Of a DNA stretch of 64,000 nt, positions 47,501 through 58,200 are shown in pieces. The notes beneath the pieces were generated by a model. The model had not been told where the DNA came from, did no database searches, and saw only the letters and a list, made by a program, of their open reading frames with translations. The stretch comes from Dendrocalamus latiflorus (lineage: Eukaryota; Streptophyta; Magnoliopsida; Poales; Poaceae). Positions within the stretch are counted from its first letter, which is position 1. Each line of letters opens with the position of its first letter. The stretch covers positions 18,836,669 to 18,900,668 of the forward strand of contig CM029632.1 in the NCBI GenBank assembly GCA_017311315.1, read 5' to 3'. The position numbers were made by a program, and so were the translations under genes.

Positions 47501-48125
47501 GCCATTTCTGCGGAACAAATGTTCCCCAGGGCACAGAGCGCAAGCCCAACAATGAACTGGTTCGAGTGGTTAAGATCTCTGCCCACGTTAAGTACTACAG
47601 ATTACTCAAAGCTTGGTACAGCATTATCAAAATAAATAACAGCACAAAACAGCAGCAGCAAATGCAGAGCGTAAGCATAGGCGGGGTGGATACTGCTTGA
47701 GGGAGTTGGTGACGAGCATGAGGACCTCCTGCCGCTCGTCGAGCAGCAGCATGAGTCCGAGGTATCCGATGCGCTTCTCCGGGAAACCCGCGGCGGCGAT
47801 GAGCTTGAGGCACTCCATCTGGCCGAAGTGGGTGGGGTAGCCGAGCATGTGGATGAACATGAGCTTCGCCATGTTCCGGTGCCGGTAGTCCTGGTCGCCC
47901 TCGCTGATGGCCGCCCGTATCGCCGCGCACTCCCGCCGCACCACCGCCCGCTCCTCCGCCGCCGTCTTGCACGCGCGTATCGCCCGTATCATGTCCCTGC
48001 AGCAGCGTCACACACGTCTCAATTACACAACGCACGGATCTGAGGGGAGCGAGGGGGGGGGGGGTGCGATCCAAGGCTGACCGGAGGCGGGTGCCGGAGG
48101 AGAAGGGGTTGATGGCGAGGTCCAT
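32514..48125 (-). CDS. AP1G: AP-1 clathrin adaptor complex subunit gamma, 19 exons, intact
   Basis: Exons in transcript order: 48082-48125, 47694-47996, 47437-47578, 46840-47013, 45450-45629, 42912-43066, 42527-42617, 41672-41835, 40473-40527, 40261-40383, 40072-40167, 39494-39621, 38695-38799, 38304-38599, 34464-34574, 34305-34382, 34044-34216, 33472-33576, 32514-32609. All introns are GT-AG. The sum is 2619 bases, or 872 codons plus stop TAG, a normal length for plant gamma-adaptins. It starts MDLAINPFSSGTRLRDMIRA at the first in-frame ATG. Residues to about 580 form the adaptin solenoid (YPTHFGQMECLKLIA, ITDPFLHIRVLKLMR, DADVSIRKRALELVYLL). Next comes the hinge with a DLLDLGSDD clathrin-box-like motif (exon 14), then the ear domain (about 750-872). 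The product is the large AP-1 subunit that links cargo and clathrin at the trans-Golgi. No coding break was seen despite TE insertions in introns 5, 7, 8 and 14. Confidence 0.95.
35127..35138 (+). promoter_or_regulatory. primer-binding site of the outer short LTR element
   Basis: TGGTATCAGAGA lies 3 bases after the left LTR end. Confidence 0.8.
36015..38017 (-). mobile_element. recent non-autonomous LTR element nested in an LTR
   Basis: Target duplication GGCTA lies at 36010-36014 and 38018-38022. The two 252-bp LTRs (36015-36266 and 37766-38017) read without any difference that I could find, so the insertion is very recent. On the minus strand the 5' LTR is followed by a tRNA-Met primer site (GGCTCTGATACCA on the plus strand at 37750-37762) and a 1.5-kb interior. 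The interior ends with a LEDEMHVREG reading like the end of a gypsy polyprotein, next to a purine tract (GGAGGGGTGTAA). It has the same orientation as AP1G. No protease, RT or integrase is present, so it depends on a partner element. Confidence 0.92.
36482..37720 (-). CDS. gag-like leader plus low-complexity frame of the non-autonomous element
   Basis: ATG at 37720 lies 30 bases after the primer site. The first ~40 residues (MVPAIRPIAETLAIMKALSE, then a coiled segment with SLDARLEALE) look like the N-terminus of a Ty3/gypsy gag. After about residue 120 the frame becomes an Arg/Pro/Ser-rich stretch read from GCGGCGG-type DNA; overlapping frames are also open, so this part may not be a real protein. 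Length is 412 codons. A gag fragment is likely; the rest is probably non-coding filler or captured GC-rich DNA. Confidence 0.4.
   Translation of the reverse strand: MVPAIRPIAETLAIMKALSEISQQMASLDARLEALESRPPTAATAASIAKPPSIDCITAASPSSPSTVVVVAATSPYGPAATNQPVQPGETLVSPVRLLHNRRRCCPGSPAASRRLDPPPLFAALLRRPLRRRPCHSRHRRFRLKPSGQRRGSRGPPLRICPSRRRRIRLRPSRSRQLRQTPPHGCPPCLCFRLRAGRRPHRPGRLCPRTAAARLGRGQIRRPAPQAVAPPADPPLLQIGTSPTWVSPRRFRSAAETSTSPSGPRPPPWTARSRRRCENCRSRRPGRHRRPDPGLGHLRPRRSRSSRRPRRLRLRPSRRCSRSASARTDAASRSGSGPHRPPLSRLLRLCFRRPDPVRTGRRSRRRRPPWVAGTVAAADAPSAAAPSIATDRAAWEEGWPGGLGRIFNRPIE
41256..41592. mobile_element. Mutator-like MITE in AP1G intron 8
   Basis: The inverted termini GAGTAAATTGCACTTTGCA and, read inverted, GAGTAAATTGCATTTTGCA enclose 337 bp. 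A perfect 9-bp duplication AAAGAAAAA flanks it (41247-41255 and 41593-41601), the Mutator-type length. Internal TTTGCAC repeats occur on both arms. Confidence 0.85.
42037..42163. mobile_element. Tourist-like MITE (PIF/Harbinger type) in AP1G intron 7
   Basis: The termini GGGCTTGTTTGG and, inverted, GGGCTTGTTGGC are flanked by TAA on both sides (42034-42036 and 42164-42166). Internal foldback: GACCCAATCC pairs with GGATTGGGCC. Confidence 0.8.
43307..45295 (-). mobile_element. 5'-truncated LINE in AP1G intron 5
   Basis: A 12-bp duplication AAGGGAGTTCAT flanks it (43295-43306 and 45296-45307). On the minus strand a reverse transcriptase piece (44792-45142) with RRGLRQGDPL and FYADDV is followed by a C-terminal segment (44008-44598) with the GGLGVPNL block and a zinc-binding/RNase H-type tail (43403-43663, WKERNEILFRG). 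It ends in a 3' tail with a short A-rich run at 43307-43315. Frame changes break the ORF and the 5' part is missing, which is usual for LINE insertions. It lies in the sense orientation of the host gene and the adjoining exons are intact. Confidence 0.92.
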
Positions 48126-48639
48126 GGCGAAGTCCTCGACGATCTTCTCGACGGAATCCAGCGCGAGGCGGCGGGGGATCTCGTCTTCGCGGGGCGGGGG
48201 AGCGGAGCGGAGGAGGAACACGACGACGACGGCCGGGTGGATCTGGGATTGGGCCGTGGTGGTGGTGGGAATTGCGAAGAGGTCCCTGTTTTTGTTTATT
48301 TTAGTCCATTTGAGGATTAGGGCCTGTTTGGCAGAGCTCCACCAACTCCAGATCCACTAAAAACAGCTCCACTCCACGAATTTTTACCCAAACGCTCCAG
48401 CTCCACGAAATCTGGATCCACCAAAATACTGAATCTAGCTCCATATTCATGAAATCCATGGAGCACCTCAAGGGGTGCTCCACAAAACCTTATTTCGTAC
48501 CTACTCGTGGAGTTGGGTGGTAATTACCCACCTTTTGCCACTGGTTACACACCCCCATCCCGAACCGTTTTTTTCTATTCTACGCTGCTCCACTCCACCG
48601 CGGGACCGAGGGCTCGCTCCTCACGCCGCGACCCTCCTC

Positions 48640-49190
48640 GCGCCGCCTCCTCGCACCCCCACCCTCCTCGCGCCGCCTCCTCGCACCCCCACCCTCCTCG
48701 CGCCGCCACCCTCCTCGCGCCGACACCCTCCTCGCGCCGCCACCCTCTCTGCTCGCACCGCCACCTCCGGCGCTCCGGCGAGCCGCCACCTACGGCGATG
48801 GCCGGATCTGGTAGATCCGGCCCCCCTCTACCTCCTCCACCTCCTTCTTCTTCCTCCATGGCGAAATCGGCCCCTAGGGTTGGGCTCTCGCGCGCGCTCT
48901 GGAACCAGCCGGCGGCGCCCGTCCCGGCCTCCGTTGGCGCGGCCCCCCTCCCCGGGGGCGCGGCCCCTCTGGCCGGCGCAGCGGCTGGGGGCGCGGCCGC
49001 CCAGGCCGGCGCAGGGGCTGGGGGTGCGGCCGCCCAGGCCGGCGCAGGGGCTGGGGGCGTGGCCGCCCAGGCCGCCCTGGCCGGCGCAGCAGCAGGGGGC
49101 GCGGCCGCCCAGGACTCCTTGGCCGGCGCAGCAGCTGGGGGCCTGGCCGCCCTGGCCGGTGCAGCAGCTGGAGGTCCGGCAGGGGTCTCT
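48640..49190 (+). repeat. GC-rich tandem repeats at the ORF1 start
   Basis: Units of about 30 bases, CTCCTCGCGCCGCCTCCTCG, run at about 48640-48740. Then come units of GGCGCAGGGGCTGGGGGC and GCGGCCGCCCAGGCC (about 48970-49180) that code for Ala/Gly-rich repeats. Confidence 0.75.
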
Positions 49191-51599
49191 GCCGCCATGG
49201 CTGGTGCCTCTGCATCGCAAGCGAGGACACGTGCTCCATCAACCAACAAGAGGGCAAGGGATGATGAGGTATGAATCATGGACAGGGTGATGCTATTGAA
49301 ATTTGTTGCTGTTGTTTGGATGTTGTTTGGATGATGAGGTATGAATCATGGACAGACATCATGGTTGAATATTGTTGCTGTTGTTTGAATATTTGTTCCA
49401 GTGGCTAGCTATTGTTGCTGTCTGTAGTCATGCAGCGTGTGCATATGGCTGCTGGGATTGCGGCATAGATGGCAATGTGAATGCTTGTGAATGTTCGCAA
49501 TGTGAATGTTGGCAAGTTTAAGAACTGGCATCCACTGGAATGGTTGTGCAATTGTGCTTCTTTGCAATAAATTTAGCCGTCAAAACTGCAGTTGGAGTGA
49601 TTAGAAATTATAAGGTGTGTGAGCTCGGATGACATGCCTTCCTGTTCCCTTGTGACTTCAAACGAGTTTACCATTGCCTGTGGATAAATGTGACATACCT
49701 TAATTAGCCTAACATGAAAATCGATTTGTGCTATTGATACCAAGATTAGCAATATGACCTTAGCTGGCAGCAAGATTTGAATCGTTCGCATTGTTGAAAC
49801 TTGGAAGATCCTTTGGCCTGAACAATCATTTTGGGACACAAAACTATTACTCTATTGGCTTTGTCTCTCTGACTCTCTTCCCCTGTTTTAGGAACTTTTT
49901 TCTGTTGGGATGATGCTATCTGTAATATTGCATCTACATTTTACATGCACTTAAGTGTATCTTTTTCGTTTGCTATCTCATTTAAAGTAAATATAATATT
50001 CAAGACTTATGATTGTGATTCATGCTTTAGTGCTTATGTTTTTTAATGCGAATGGTGTTCTGATAGTAATAATACTTTGGAACTATTACCAAGTGCTGAA
50101 TGCATTTAAAAGATGAGAAGGGTGATCTGAAGAAGAAAATAGTCTTGTCTGGCCTTATGAATAGCCATGCCACCTTATTTCATGGTTTGTAATTGTATTG
50201 CATTACCATTTATGCTGTAGTACTAACTATAGTTGCATACATCATCTCGACAGAGCAATCTATTATTGCTGAATTGCTGCTTGAGCTCATTTTTTTTAGT
50301 ACTATGGCTATGACTTTGATACAATCATGTTGTGTTTGTAGAAATGAACATTTTGTAGAGGCTCATAGATCCTGTTGGTGACAGAACCAATGTTTCCCAT
50401 TTGCCAACAGTACATAGTGCTCATGTGCAGAGGGAAAACTATTTACATGAATAGTGCATGAAGTTTCTTCAATAGCATTGCCATCTCTCCATAATTGGGA
50501 AAAGATGAACTAAAAGAAACTGCACTAAGTATACCCTAATTTCTGTCATGAATTAATCCTTGTTGGTTGCATTACCTCTATGATATATTATTTGAGCTTA
50601 TTTTTCTTTTTCAAATGGTCGGGAAATCATGGTCAGGGTGATGCTATGGATTGGATTGATGGTCATACCACTCTTGTTTGTAACTTGTTCGCCGAACAAG
50701 TTAGAAAAGGGAATCGGCCGAACACTCATTTGAACAATGTAGGCTTCACTGAGGTAGCTGATAGGTTTTTTCAGTCCACCGGAATAATGCTGAGTAAAAC
50801 GCAACTAAAGAATAAATGGGACAAGTTGAGAAGGGATTTGACTGCATGGCGGAAATTAATGAGGAAGCAAACGGGGACTGGTTTCAATTGGAACACGGGA
50901 ACGATCAGCATGGACTCCGAGTGGTGGAAGAAGATAACAAAGGTGAGTGTTCGATTATAATGCTATGTACATTTGTTGATTTGCAATTTAGAAAAAATTT
51001 CTTATTTCGAACATTCTCACATGTCTTAGGAAATTCCTGGTGTTGGCAAGTTTAAGAGGCCTCTCCAAAATGAAGATGACTTGAAGGTGATGTTTGGCAA
51101 CATCCTTAATGAGGAGCAAGATCATTGGAATCCTATGAGTTCCAACCCCATCATACCCCTTGATGATGATACTCCCATTGATGATCTAGAGGCTGAGCAC
51201 CCCACTGAGGATCCCATAGGTGACAGCAATTCTCTTGATAATGGGGATGAGGTTGAGGAGGTTACTCCTGTCACTGACAATGCTAAGAGAAGGGCTCGTG
51301 TGATTATTGACAACCCCAACAAGAAACCTAAGACAAGCACAGCACTTGTTATCCAAGAACACATCTCAAAGATATCTGAGACTGCTTCCTCTTTTGTATC
51401 TAGTAGGCAAGGTGGGATAACCATTGAGCAAGTCATGGAACATGTTGTTGCATGTGGTGCTGGGTATAACAGCGATGAGCATTTTGTGGCAACTGAGTTG
51501 TTCGTCAAGAAAGACCAAAGGGAAATGTTCATGACCATCCCCCCTAATCAGAGGCTCAATTGGCTTAGGAGGAAATACAATGTGATGTATGGAAAGTGA
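48798..51599 (+). CDS. PIF/Harbinger ORF1, Myb/SANT-like DNA-binding protein
   Basis: Three exons join in phase: 48798-49268, 50637-50942 and 51030-51599, giving 448 codons. The start at 48798 (MAGSGRSGPPLP) is chosen because the upstream in-frame sequence is itself a tandem repeat (30-bp CTCCTCGC-type units, 48640-48740); the open frame continues to 48507, so an earlier start is possible. The first ~155 residues are Ala/Gly-rich tandem repeats. Exon 2 encodes the Myb/SANT-like domain (DWIDGHTTLVCNLFAEQV, LKNKWDKLRRDLTAWRKLM). Exon 3 has an acidic stretch, a basic KRRARVI segment and a C-terminal NQRLNWLRRKYNVMYGK. In this superfamily ORF1 binds transposon ends and works with the transposase in the nucleus. 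Confidence 0.8.
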
Positions 51600-51805
51600 A
51601 GGCTGAGTTGTTTGTGTCGTTTGGACGTGTTGTCTTAGTTGTTATGCTCATTTGGACATATTGTCGTTATTTTTATGCTCATTTGGACATGTTGTCGTTA
51701 TTTTTTATGCTCATTTGGACATGATGTCGCTATTTTTATTAGAGTTATTACATATTATGTCATTTATTCCTTCTTGTCATTTACATATTATGTCATTTCT
51801 TGCAG

Positions 51806-53081
51806 ATGTCTAGCGATGATTCTAGTGATGAGAGCGATGAGTTTTTCAAAATTGTCTTAGGTGGTGCTATGCTTGCCCAAATATATTATGACATGTACCT
51901 AGATAAAAACCCACCAAGGACGTCAACCACTAGTGGCATGGGGTTTTTGCTAGAGACATGGCGCACTCCGGGGGAATGCCATAGTCAACTTCGTATGAGC
52001 AATGAAATATTCTTTGACCTTCATGGTTTATTGGTGGAGAGGTACGGTCTACAACCATCCTTGCACATGAGTACCTATGAGAGCCTGGGCATGTTTTTAT
52101 TTACATGTGCCGGAAATGAGTCGAGTCGAAAAGTTCAAAGTCGATTCAAGCATTCAGGTGAAACCATTACTAGGAAATTTGATGAGGTCCTTAACTCTTT
52201 GATGGCCATGGCAAAAGATTTCATTACACCTAAGGATCCCAATTTTCGTACGGTTCATAGGAGGATAAGAGATGATAGACGAGCGTATCCACATTTTAAA
52301 GATTGCATTGGTGCTCTAGATGGTACACATATCTGTGTTTCTCTTCCACCCGATGAACAAGTGAGGTATATTGGAAAAACGGGGATAGCCACTCAAAATG
52401 TCTTAGCAATTTGTGATTTCGATATGCGGTTCACATATGTGGCCATGGGTCAACCGGGAGCTATGCATGACACAAGTGTGCTATACAATGCAATCAATGT
52501 GGACAAAAAATTCTTCCCACATCCTCCACAAGGTAATATGAATGAATAATTAGTCATTTAGTCTCTTTTGTCATGATAGCAAATATTCACTTATATTGTT
52601 TTCACCATGTGTAGGCAAATACTATGTTGTCGATGCCGGATATCCTAATCGGCCCGGCTATCTAGCTCCTTACAAGGGTGAAAGGTATCATATGCCGGAG
52701 TGGCATCGAGGTATGGAACCCAAAACACCTAAGGAAAAATTCAATCGCATTCACTCTTCTATTCGAAATGTTATTGAGAGGTCTTTTGGAGTTTTGAAAA
52801 TGAAGTGGCAAATTCTATACAAGATGCCCAGCTACCCGATGTGGAAGCAAAAAATGGTTGTTGTTGCTTGTATGGTCCTTCACAATTTTATTCGTGAGCA
52901 TAATAGTGAAGATTCGGACTTTGCTCGTTTCGATCGTGATCCTCATTTTGTCCCAACAATACCGGAAAGGTATAACCGATATGCAGTTACATCGGATGGT
53001 TCTACTTCGGAAGCCAATGTCGCCACTATGGATGTATTTCGTGATGATTTGGCCACGGCTATTGCTCTTGCTTGGAACTAG
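51806..53081 (+). CDS. PIF/Harbinger transposase (DDE_Tnp_4 type)
   Basis: Two exons, 51806-52532 and 52615-53081, join in phase into 397 codons. ATG at 51806 follows a candidate splice acceptor (TTGCAG), so an untranslated first exon is possible. The catalytic triad is visible: D172 in ALDGTHI, D249 in VVDAGYP and E297 in VIERSFG, giving D-D47E, within the known PIF/Harbinger spacing. A helix-turn-helix-like region precedes it (about 85-150), and the conserved MVLHNFIR follows. There are no stops or frame changes. The enzyme cuts and inserts at TTA targets, matching the flanking duplication. Confidence 0.93.
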
Positions 53082-55205
53082 CATGTAATGGAAGACTAGT
53101 CTACTCTTTAGTTATTTTTATGTATGGACAATCGCAATAGTGTTGAGACGTTGTTATGGACATGGGTTAATTAATTATCTATCTTGTGCGTCAATGTTGA
53201 ATGCTCATGAATATTTGTGTCGAGATATTGCATTTGTGTTCACAAAAAAAATACGCCTTTTTTGTGAATAAATATGAACAAAACATGTGTGCTATATGAA
53301 AAAATATATATATCATACAACCTCAAGGGCAAAACAGGCCATTCCCACCAAAAACTCTGTTTCGTGGATCTGAAGCTGCTGTGGAAGCCAAACAGTTTGT
53401 CCAGCTCCATGGTGGGATCCCAGATTCACGGTGGAGCTGCTCCACGGTGAATCTGGTGGATCTGGTGGATCTGGAGTTGGTGGAGCTCTGCCAAACAGGC
53501 CCTTAGTTTGGGCATTTGGGATCTAATCTCACTGCCCCTAATCCTCTTCCCGTGTTAGTGCTAAGCATTGTGGTTAATTCCAGTATTTCCTCCTTTAAAA
53601 AACTTGTTGCCTTTTACTAAAAAATATATGAAGGACTATGTGGTGGTAACCCTATGTCAATGATAAGTATTTAATATTTATCGTGTATTGATTTCATTGC
53701 TCGAGTTTGAACTTTTGATTTTGTGAATTGAATTGGTGCGGTGTTGGAAAACCGATCTGATCGGTCAGCCCAGGCGGTCTAACCGTTGGGATCGAGTGGT
53801 CTGATCGGCAACTGTTTGGACGGTTAGACCGACTTATGTGCCACAGTTAAACCGGCCCTAATGAAGTTTGTGTTGTTTGAGTCTGGTTTGAGTATTAGTC
53901 ATGGGGTGCTGTGCAAGGGTTAGTCATAGAGGAGTTCATGTATGTACGAATCATGACGTGTATCCATGCATTGGTTTACTGATGGAGAGTCAAGTGCATG
54001 GTAGCGATTCAATTGCTCGGGGTTAGTGGTTGAACCGCTGAGATCAAGCGGTCCAACCGGCTTGACAGGGATCTTCGGCCAGGTTTTGAGTTTTGGGATT
54101 TTTGAGTCGTGAGATGAATTTGGTTTGGCCTAAGTCGTTACTTGTGTGCACATGGGTTTATTGTTTAGTCCTAGGTTTAGGATCGGTGATTTTGTTCCAT
54201 ATATTTTGCATAATGCTTTGTATGGATTAATTATGTCAATTGATGATTTTGTGTATTGTGTGGTGCTACGTGACAGTTTGCTTGTTGTTGTTGGTTGTAG
54301 GACTCTGGAGCTATGTCACGAAGAGATGGACGAGACCGGGACTAAGCTAAAAGAGCTTAGGTTCAAAACAGTCAAGAGATCAGGACTACGCTCAAGAGGA
54401 GCCGAGGTCCAAACGATCAAGGAGTCGCCGAAGATGACCGAGACTTGCGGAGTGGTTACAAGCCAGGATGACAAGGAACCGGAGTAGAAGCTACCGGTCG
54501 TGGACATGATGAGCAACAACAAGGTGGATCGGGACTAGGCTTAGGGAGGAGCTAAGGTCCTGTGTAGTGAAGGAAACCGGGTGCTGTCACACGCGAGGAG
54601 AAGTATGTGGTGCGCCAAATAACTTGGGTTGTTTGCAAGCGAGGACAGTTCGGTGGGATCCAAACACGTGAGAGGCTTGGCGGATCCAAACCACATGACA
54701 GATGGTGAAGCATGGGTGATGTTTTGTGGCAAAGGAAACGGGAAACTTCATAAAAGACAGTAGAGGACCATTTTGATAAATTGTTCAATACCGAAAAAGT
54801 GGTGGTGTGCAAAACCGCATGTGGCCTAAGTGGTTGAGGTCTTGGTTGTGCTAAAAATATGAAATGGATCCAGTATTGATTTACTAATGAGTTAATGGGT
54901 GTGTGTGCTTTGGGAAGCGTGCTTGTGTAAGTGTAAAACCCGAAATTATGTTGGGTTAACGGGTTAGTTCATATAAGTAGATGAAACCTAACTAGAGAGT
55001 TAGTTAGAGTTTCTCATAATCCTCCACTGTAAAAGGGTGGAGAGAGTGGTTTAGGGTCAAGCCAGGGGCGGACCCGCCCTTCGGGCATGCTCGAGCGGCC
55101 GCCCGAGCTCTGTCGCCGGCGGACCCCAGGCCCCTGATCTACTCGGGCCACCCCGGCATCGTCACGCTCAAGGCCGTCTTCGAGGACGCTGACAAGTTCT
55201 ACCTC

Positions 55206-58200
55206 TGTCAGACCCAGATTTTACAATCCGGAATCTTCTGTGATTCCACCACACTATTCCCTGGATAAGTAGATAGTGCTCACAGATTACAGTTCTGAAT
55301 ATCAAAGTACATATCATACGGAAGCATAAATATAATAGTAAACTTACTCATGGTCGTTTAGGCCGAATTCATTAATTTGCAGCAGCGGAAGAACGAAGCA
55401 CACAGATGGGACCTTCAGGACATGCCCACAGGCAGCCAACTGGAGGATCGCGACCTAGTTCTTGACATCTTCATCTTCTTCGCCATCGTGATCCAAAAGT
55501 ATTGTTGAAGCGTAGTGATCTGATTCCTGCTTCTGAATTTGTCGTAAAAGCGAGTGTGAGCACAAACCACCGTGCTCGCGAGCCAATACACAGAATGCAA
55601 ATAAATAGTATGCATAGCTTAACAAAGGAGAGGCTCAGGTTATTTTATTTGCCAAAAATCGCTTTTAGTAGCTTTGTCATTATTTAATCATAATGTTATT
55701 GTTATTGCCTATACTTCACCTAGCGACTAGCATAATCGACTTAATCCACCAAAATACACTTTCTTTATTGATTGCTGTCTAAGACTCCAAATAGCGAGCG
55801 ACATCATTTATCTAATATCATATATTTAATCCACCAGTATCCTTTACATTCTAAATTCTTAACAATCCTTTCATTATTGATCCACAACCATAATTCTTCA
55901 ATAATCAATCTTATTTTTCCATTATCTATCTCTAACTAATTCATGAGTATACATCCACCAAGAATATCATTGACCAAGTATACGAGTCACTAGTTTATTT
56001 TCACCAAGTATATTATTGATTAGGTCTATGATTCACCAGTATTCATCCACCAGGAATATCATTGATCAAGTTTATACTCCAGGATTTATTATCCTACCCG
56101 AAACTCCCAAGATCAATTCATCCATCCAGAACTTGTTCAAATCCTATTAATCCCAATATTTTCAACATCTCCCAAGAATTTATATCAAATATCAGTGTTG
56201 TAATCCAACCAATACCCTTGCACTTCCTAATACTCCAAAGATCATATAAATCATCTATCTAGTCTAGATATCCATTTGGGCTCATTTTTCCCAGAATCCA
56301 CACTATCGTTTTCTTTTTATAATCGACATGAGTCCACCAATATATTTATGTTTTTACCACAAACTTCCCTCTTCATTACTCCCGACTCTACTTATTTCCT
56401 CATATATTTTATTTTGCGAGAAGAGAAAACATTTTATTTTTGCAATATGATACATAAAAATTTCCTGAGACCTAGCAGTTTTGAAAAAAAACATAATGTT
56501 CAAGAAAATACAATAATAATAGCGATCCAGATTCCATCCACCGTTACATGGCATCCGCACCATATAGCATCTTTCAGCGTTATAGCCGCTTAACTTACCA
56601 CTGGGACGACACCCAGGACAATTCAAATCAGGGCTTTCCACTGCCCTCCACTTTTTCCATTACCACCCACAAAGTTTTTTTGAAATAGAACTATATCTAG
56701 TTAAGTTCCCATGTCCGCCCTTGACCGTGGGCACGGCTATTCGAATAGTTTTGACTCTGCAGAGTTCGTACACTTTCACCACAAGAGACAATCAACTCGT
56801 TGCCCCACATGATTCCTTAGTCATGTGGTTGAGCAGACCATCACAGTGACTTTTCAAAATATCTAGTCCCTTTTGTCATCTCACCTTATGGGCTGCTCCC
56901 ACTTGCGGTGGGTCCCATCTATGCACGGGATGTTCCCCACGGCTACTAGCGTTATTCGGGCTCCACTCCCCTCAGCACTAGTACGACTGGGAAACTTCAC
57001 CCTCCACTCGGTGTCCCTTTAGGACTTCTCTTGCCCTTGCGTATCCACTTCTATCCACTACCAGTGAGATGAGTCCGGGAATTTCGATAAATTTACTTAG
57101 CCAAGTTGCACTTTGCAGACTTGTGGTTGTATTGTTTTACACAGGAGGTCATGACAAGATTCGGTCCTTAAGATTACCTGAGCGGTTCTACCACACTCCA
57201 TAATTTGTGCTTCCACTGGACCACATACCAGCCCCCAAACCATCCGCTCAGATATTTAAGCAAGTTGGGATTTTTTTGGGAGCATAAAATAATCATGTCA
57301 AAATATACCAGTCATTCCCACCATGACTGCCCAAACCAGTTTCTCATGATTAAAAATGATAATGATGCTTGGGGCATTTCAGCGCCCCTGAGTATTTATG
57401 CAGTACTAAGCATGGTGTATAATTACGGACTTACTTTTGAAAAGTTACCATTATAATTTTGCTAAGGCGACAAGGTTCACATATTCAAGTATTCCAAAGG
57501 AGGTGTAATATTACTCAAGTCAAACAATGGGCATATAACTAGAATCTTAAATTAAACATGTATTTGCATATAAAATAACAACATGCAATTTGATAATTTA
57601 AACCAAAGTAATTTACAGAAAATGTAGGTTCAACATGATCAAAGTATTGACTCGCCTGGTTCACGGGGATCTTGATCTTGGTCTTCTGAAGCTTCTAAGC
57701 TGGCTGCCTCAACCTCCTCTTCTTGAGCCTCGTATGCTATTTAATCGTGCGAAATACCCAAATAAAAGAAAGCAACCAATCACTCAAAATATTACCAGAA
57801 ATTCAAATGAACTTCAAAAATCATGGTTCGGGTTTCATTGGATAGTTCTTGAATTTAGACAAATTTAGAATTTGTTTCACTTAATTTGGAGTTAAAATGA
57901 ATAAGTTATGCCCATTTGAAAATCTCAGTTCTGTGAAATGCCAGAAAATCAAAAATTCTGACACGTGGGTCCCACTGGAGTTTTTAATTCATTTTCTTTT
58001 TATTTTATTTCCTTAAGTACTGTGTCTCTTACATGTGGGGCCAGCTACTGTTCTGTGGGGTCCACTGGCAATGAGACTCCTTCGCTCGGCCTCTGACATG
58101 TGGGGCCCTGGGGCTCGAGGCCCACATGTCAGCGGGTAGTGCTGACAGGCGGGGCCCGGAGGTCAGCCGGCCCACTGGCCACAGTGGCTGACGGGTGGGG

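Larger units (their letters stand above)
48320..53502 (+). mobile_element. PIF/Harbinger DNA transposon, structurally complete
   Basis: Terminal inverted repeats begin GGGCCTGTTTGGCAGAGCTC and are identical for 38 bases. A 3-bp TTA duplication lies at 48317-48319 and 53503-53505. It carries both proteins of the superfamily, a Myb/SANT-like ORF1 and a DDE transposase, both open and spliceable. Subterminal regions hold repeated AGCTCC/GGAGCT words. Length is 5183 bp. It is probably autonomous. It ends 195 bp upstream of the AP1G start codon, transcribed away from it. Confidence 0.93.

Noticed and set aside
48126..48221. N-terminal extension of AP1G by 32 codons
   Set aside because: The extension opens with GTG, not ATG. 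Family members begin at the MDLAINPF-like sequence, which matches the ATG at 48125.
48575..49279. Long minus-strand Ala-rich frame opposite PIF ORF1 exon 1
   Set aside because: It is a shadow of GC-rich tandem repeats that are open in several frames. The plus-strand frame splices in phase into the Myb/SANT exon.
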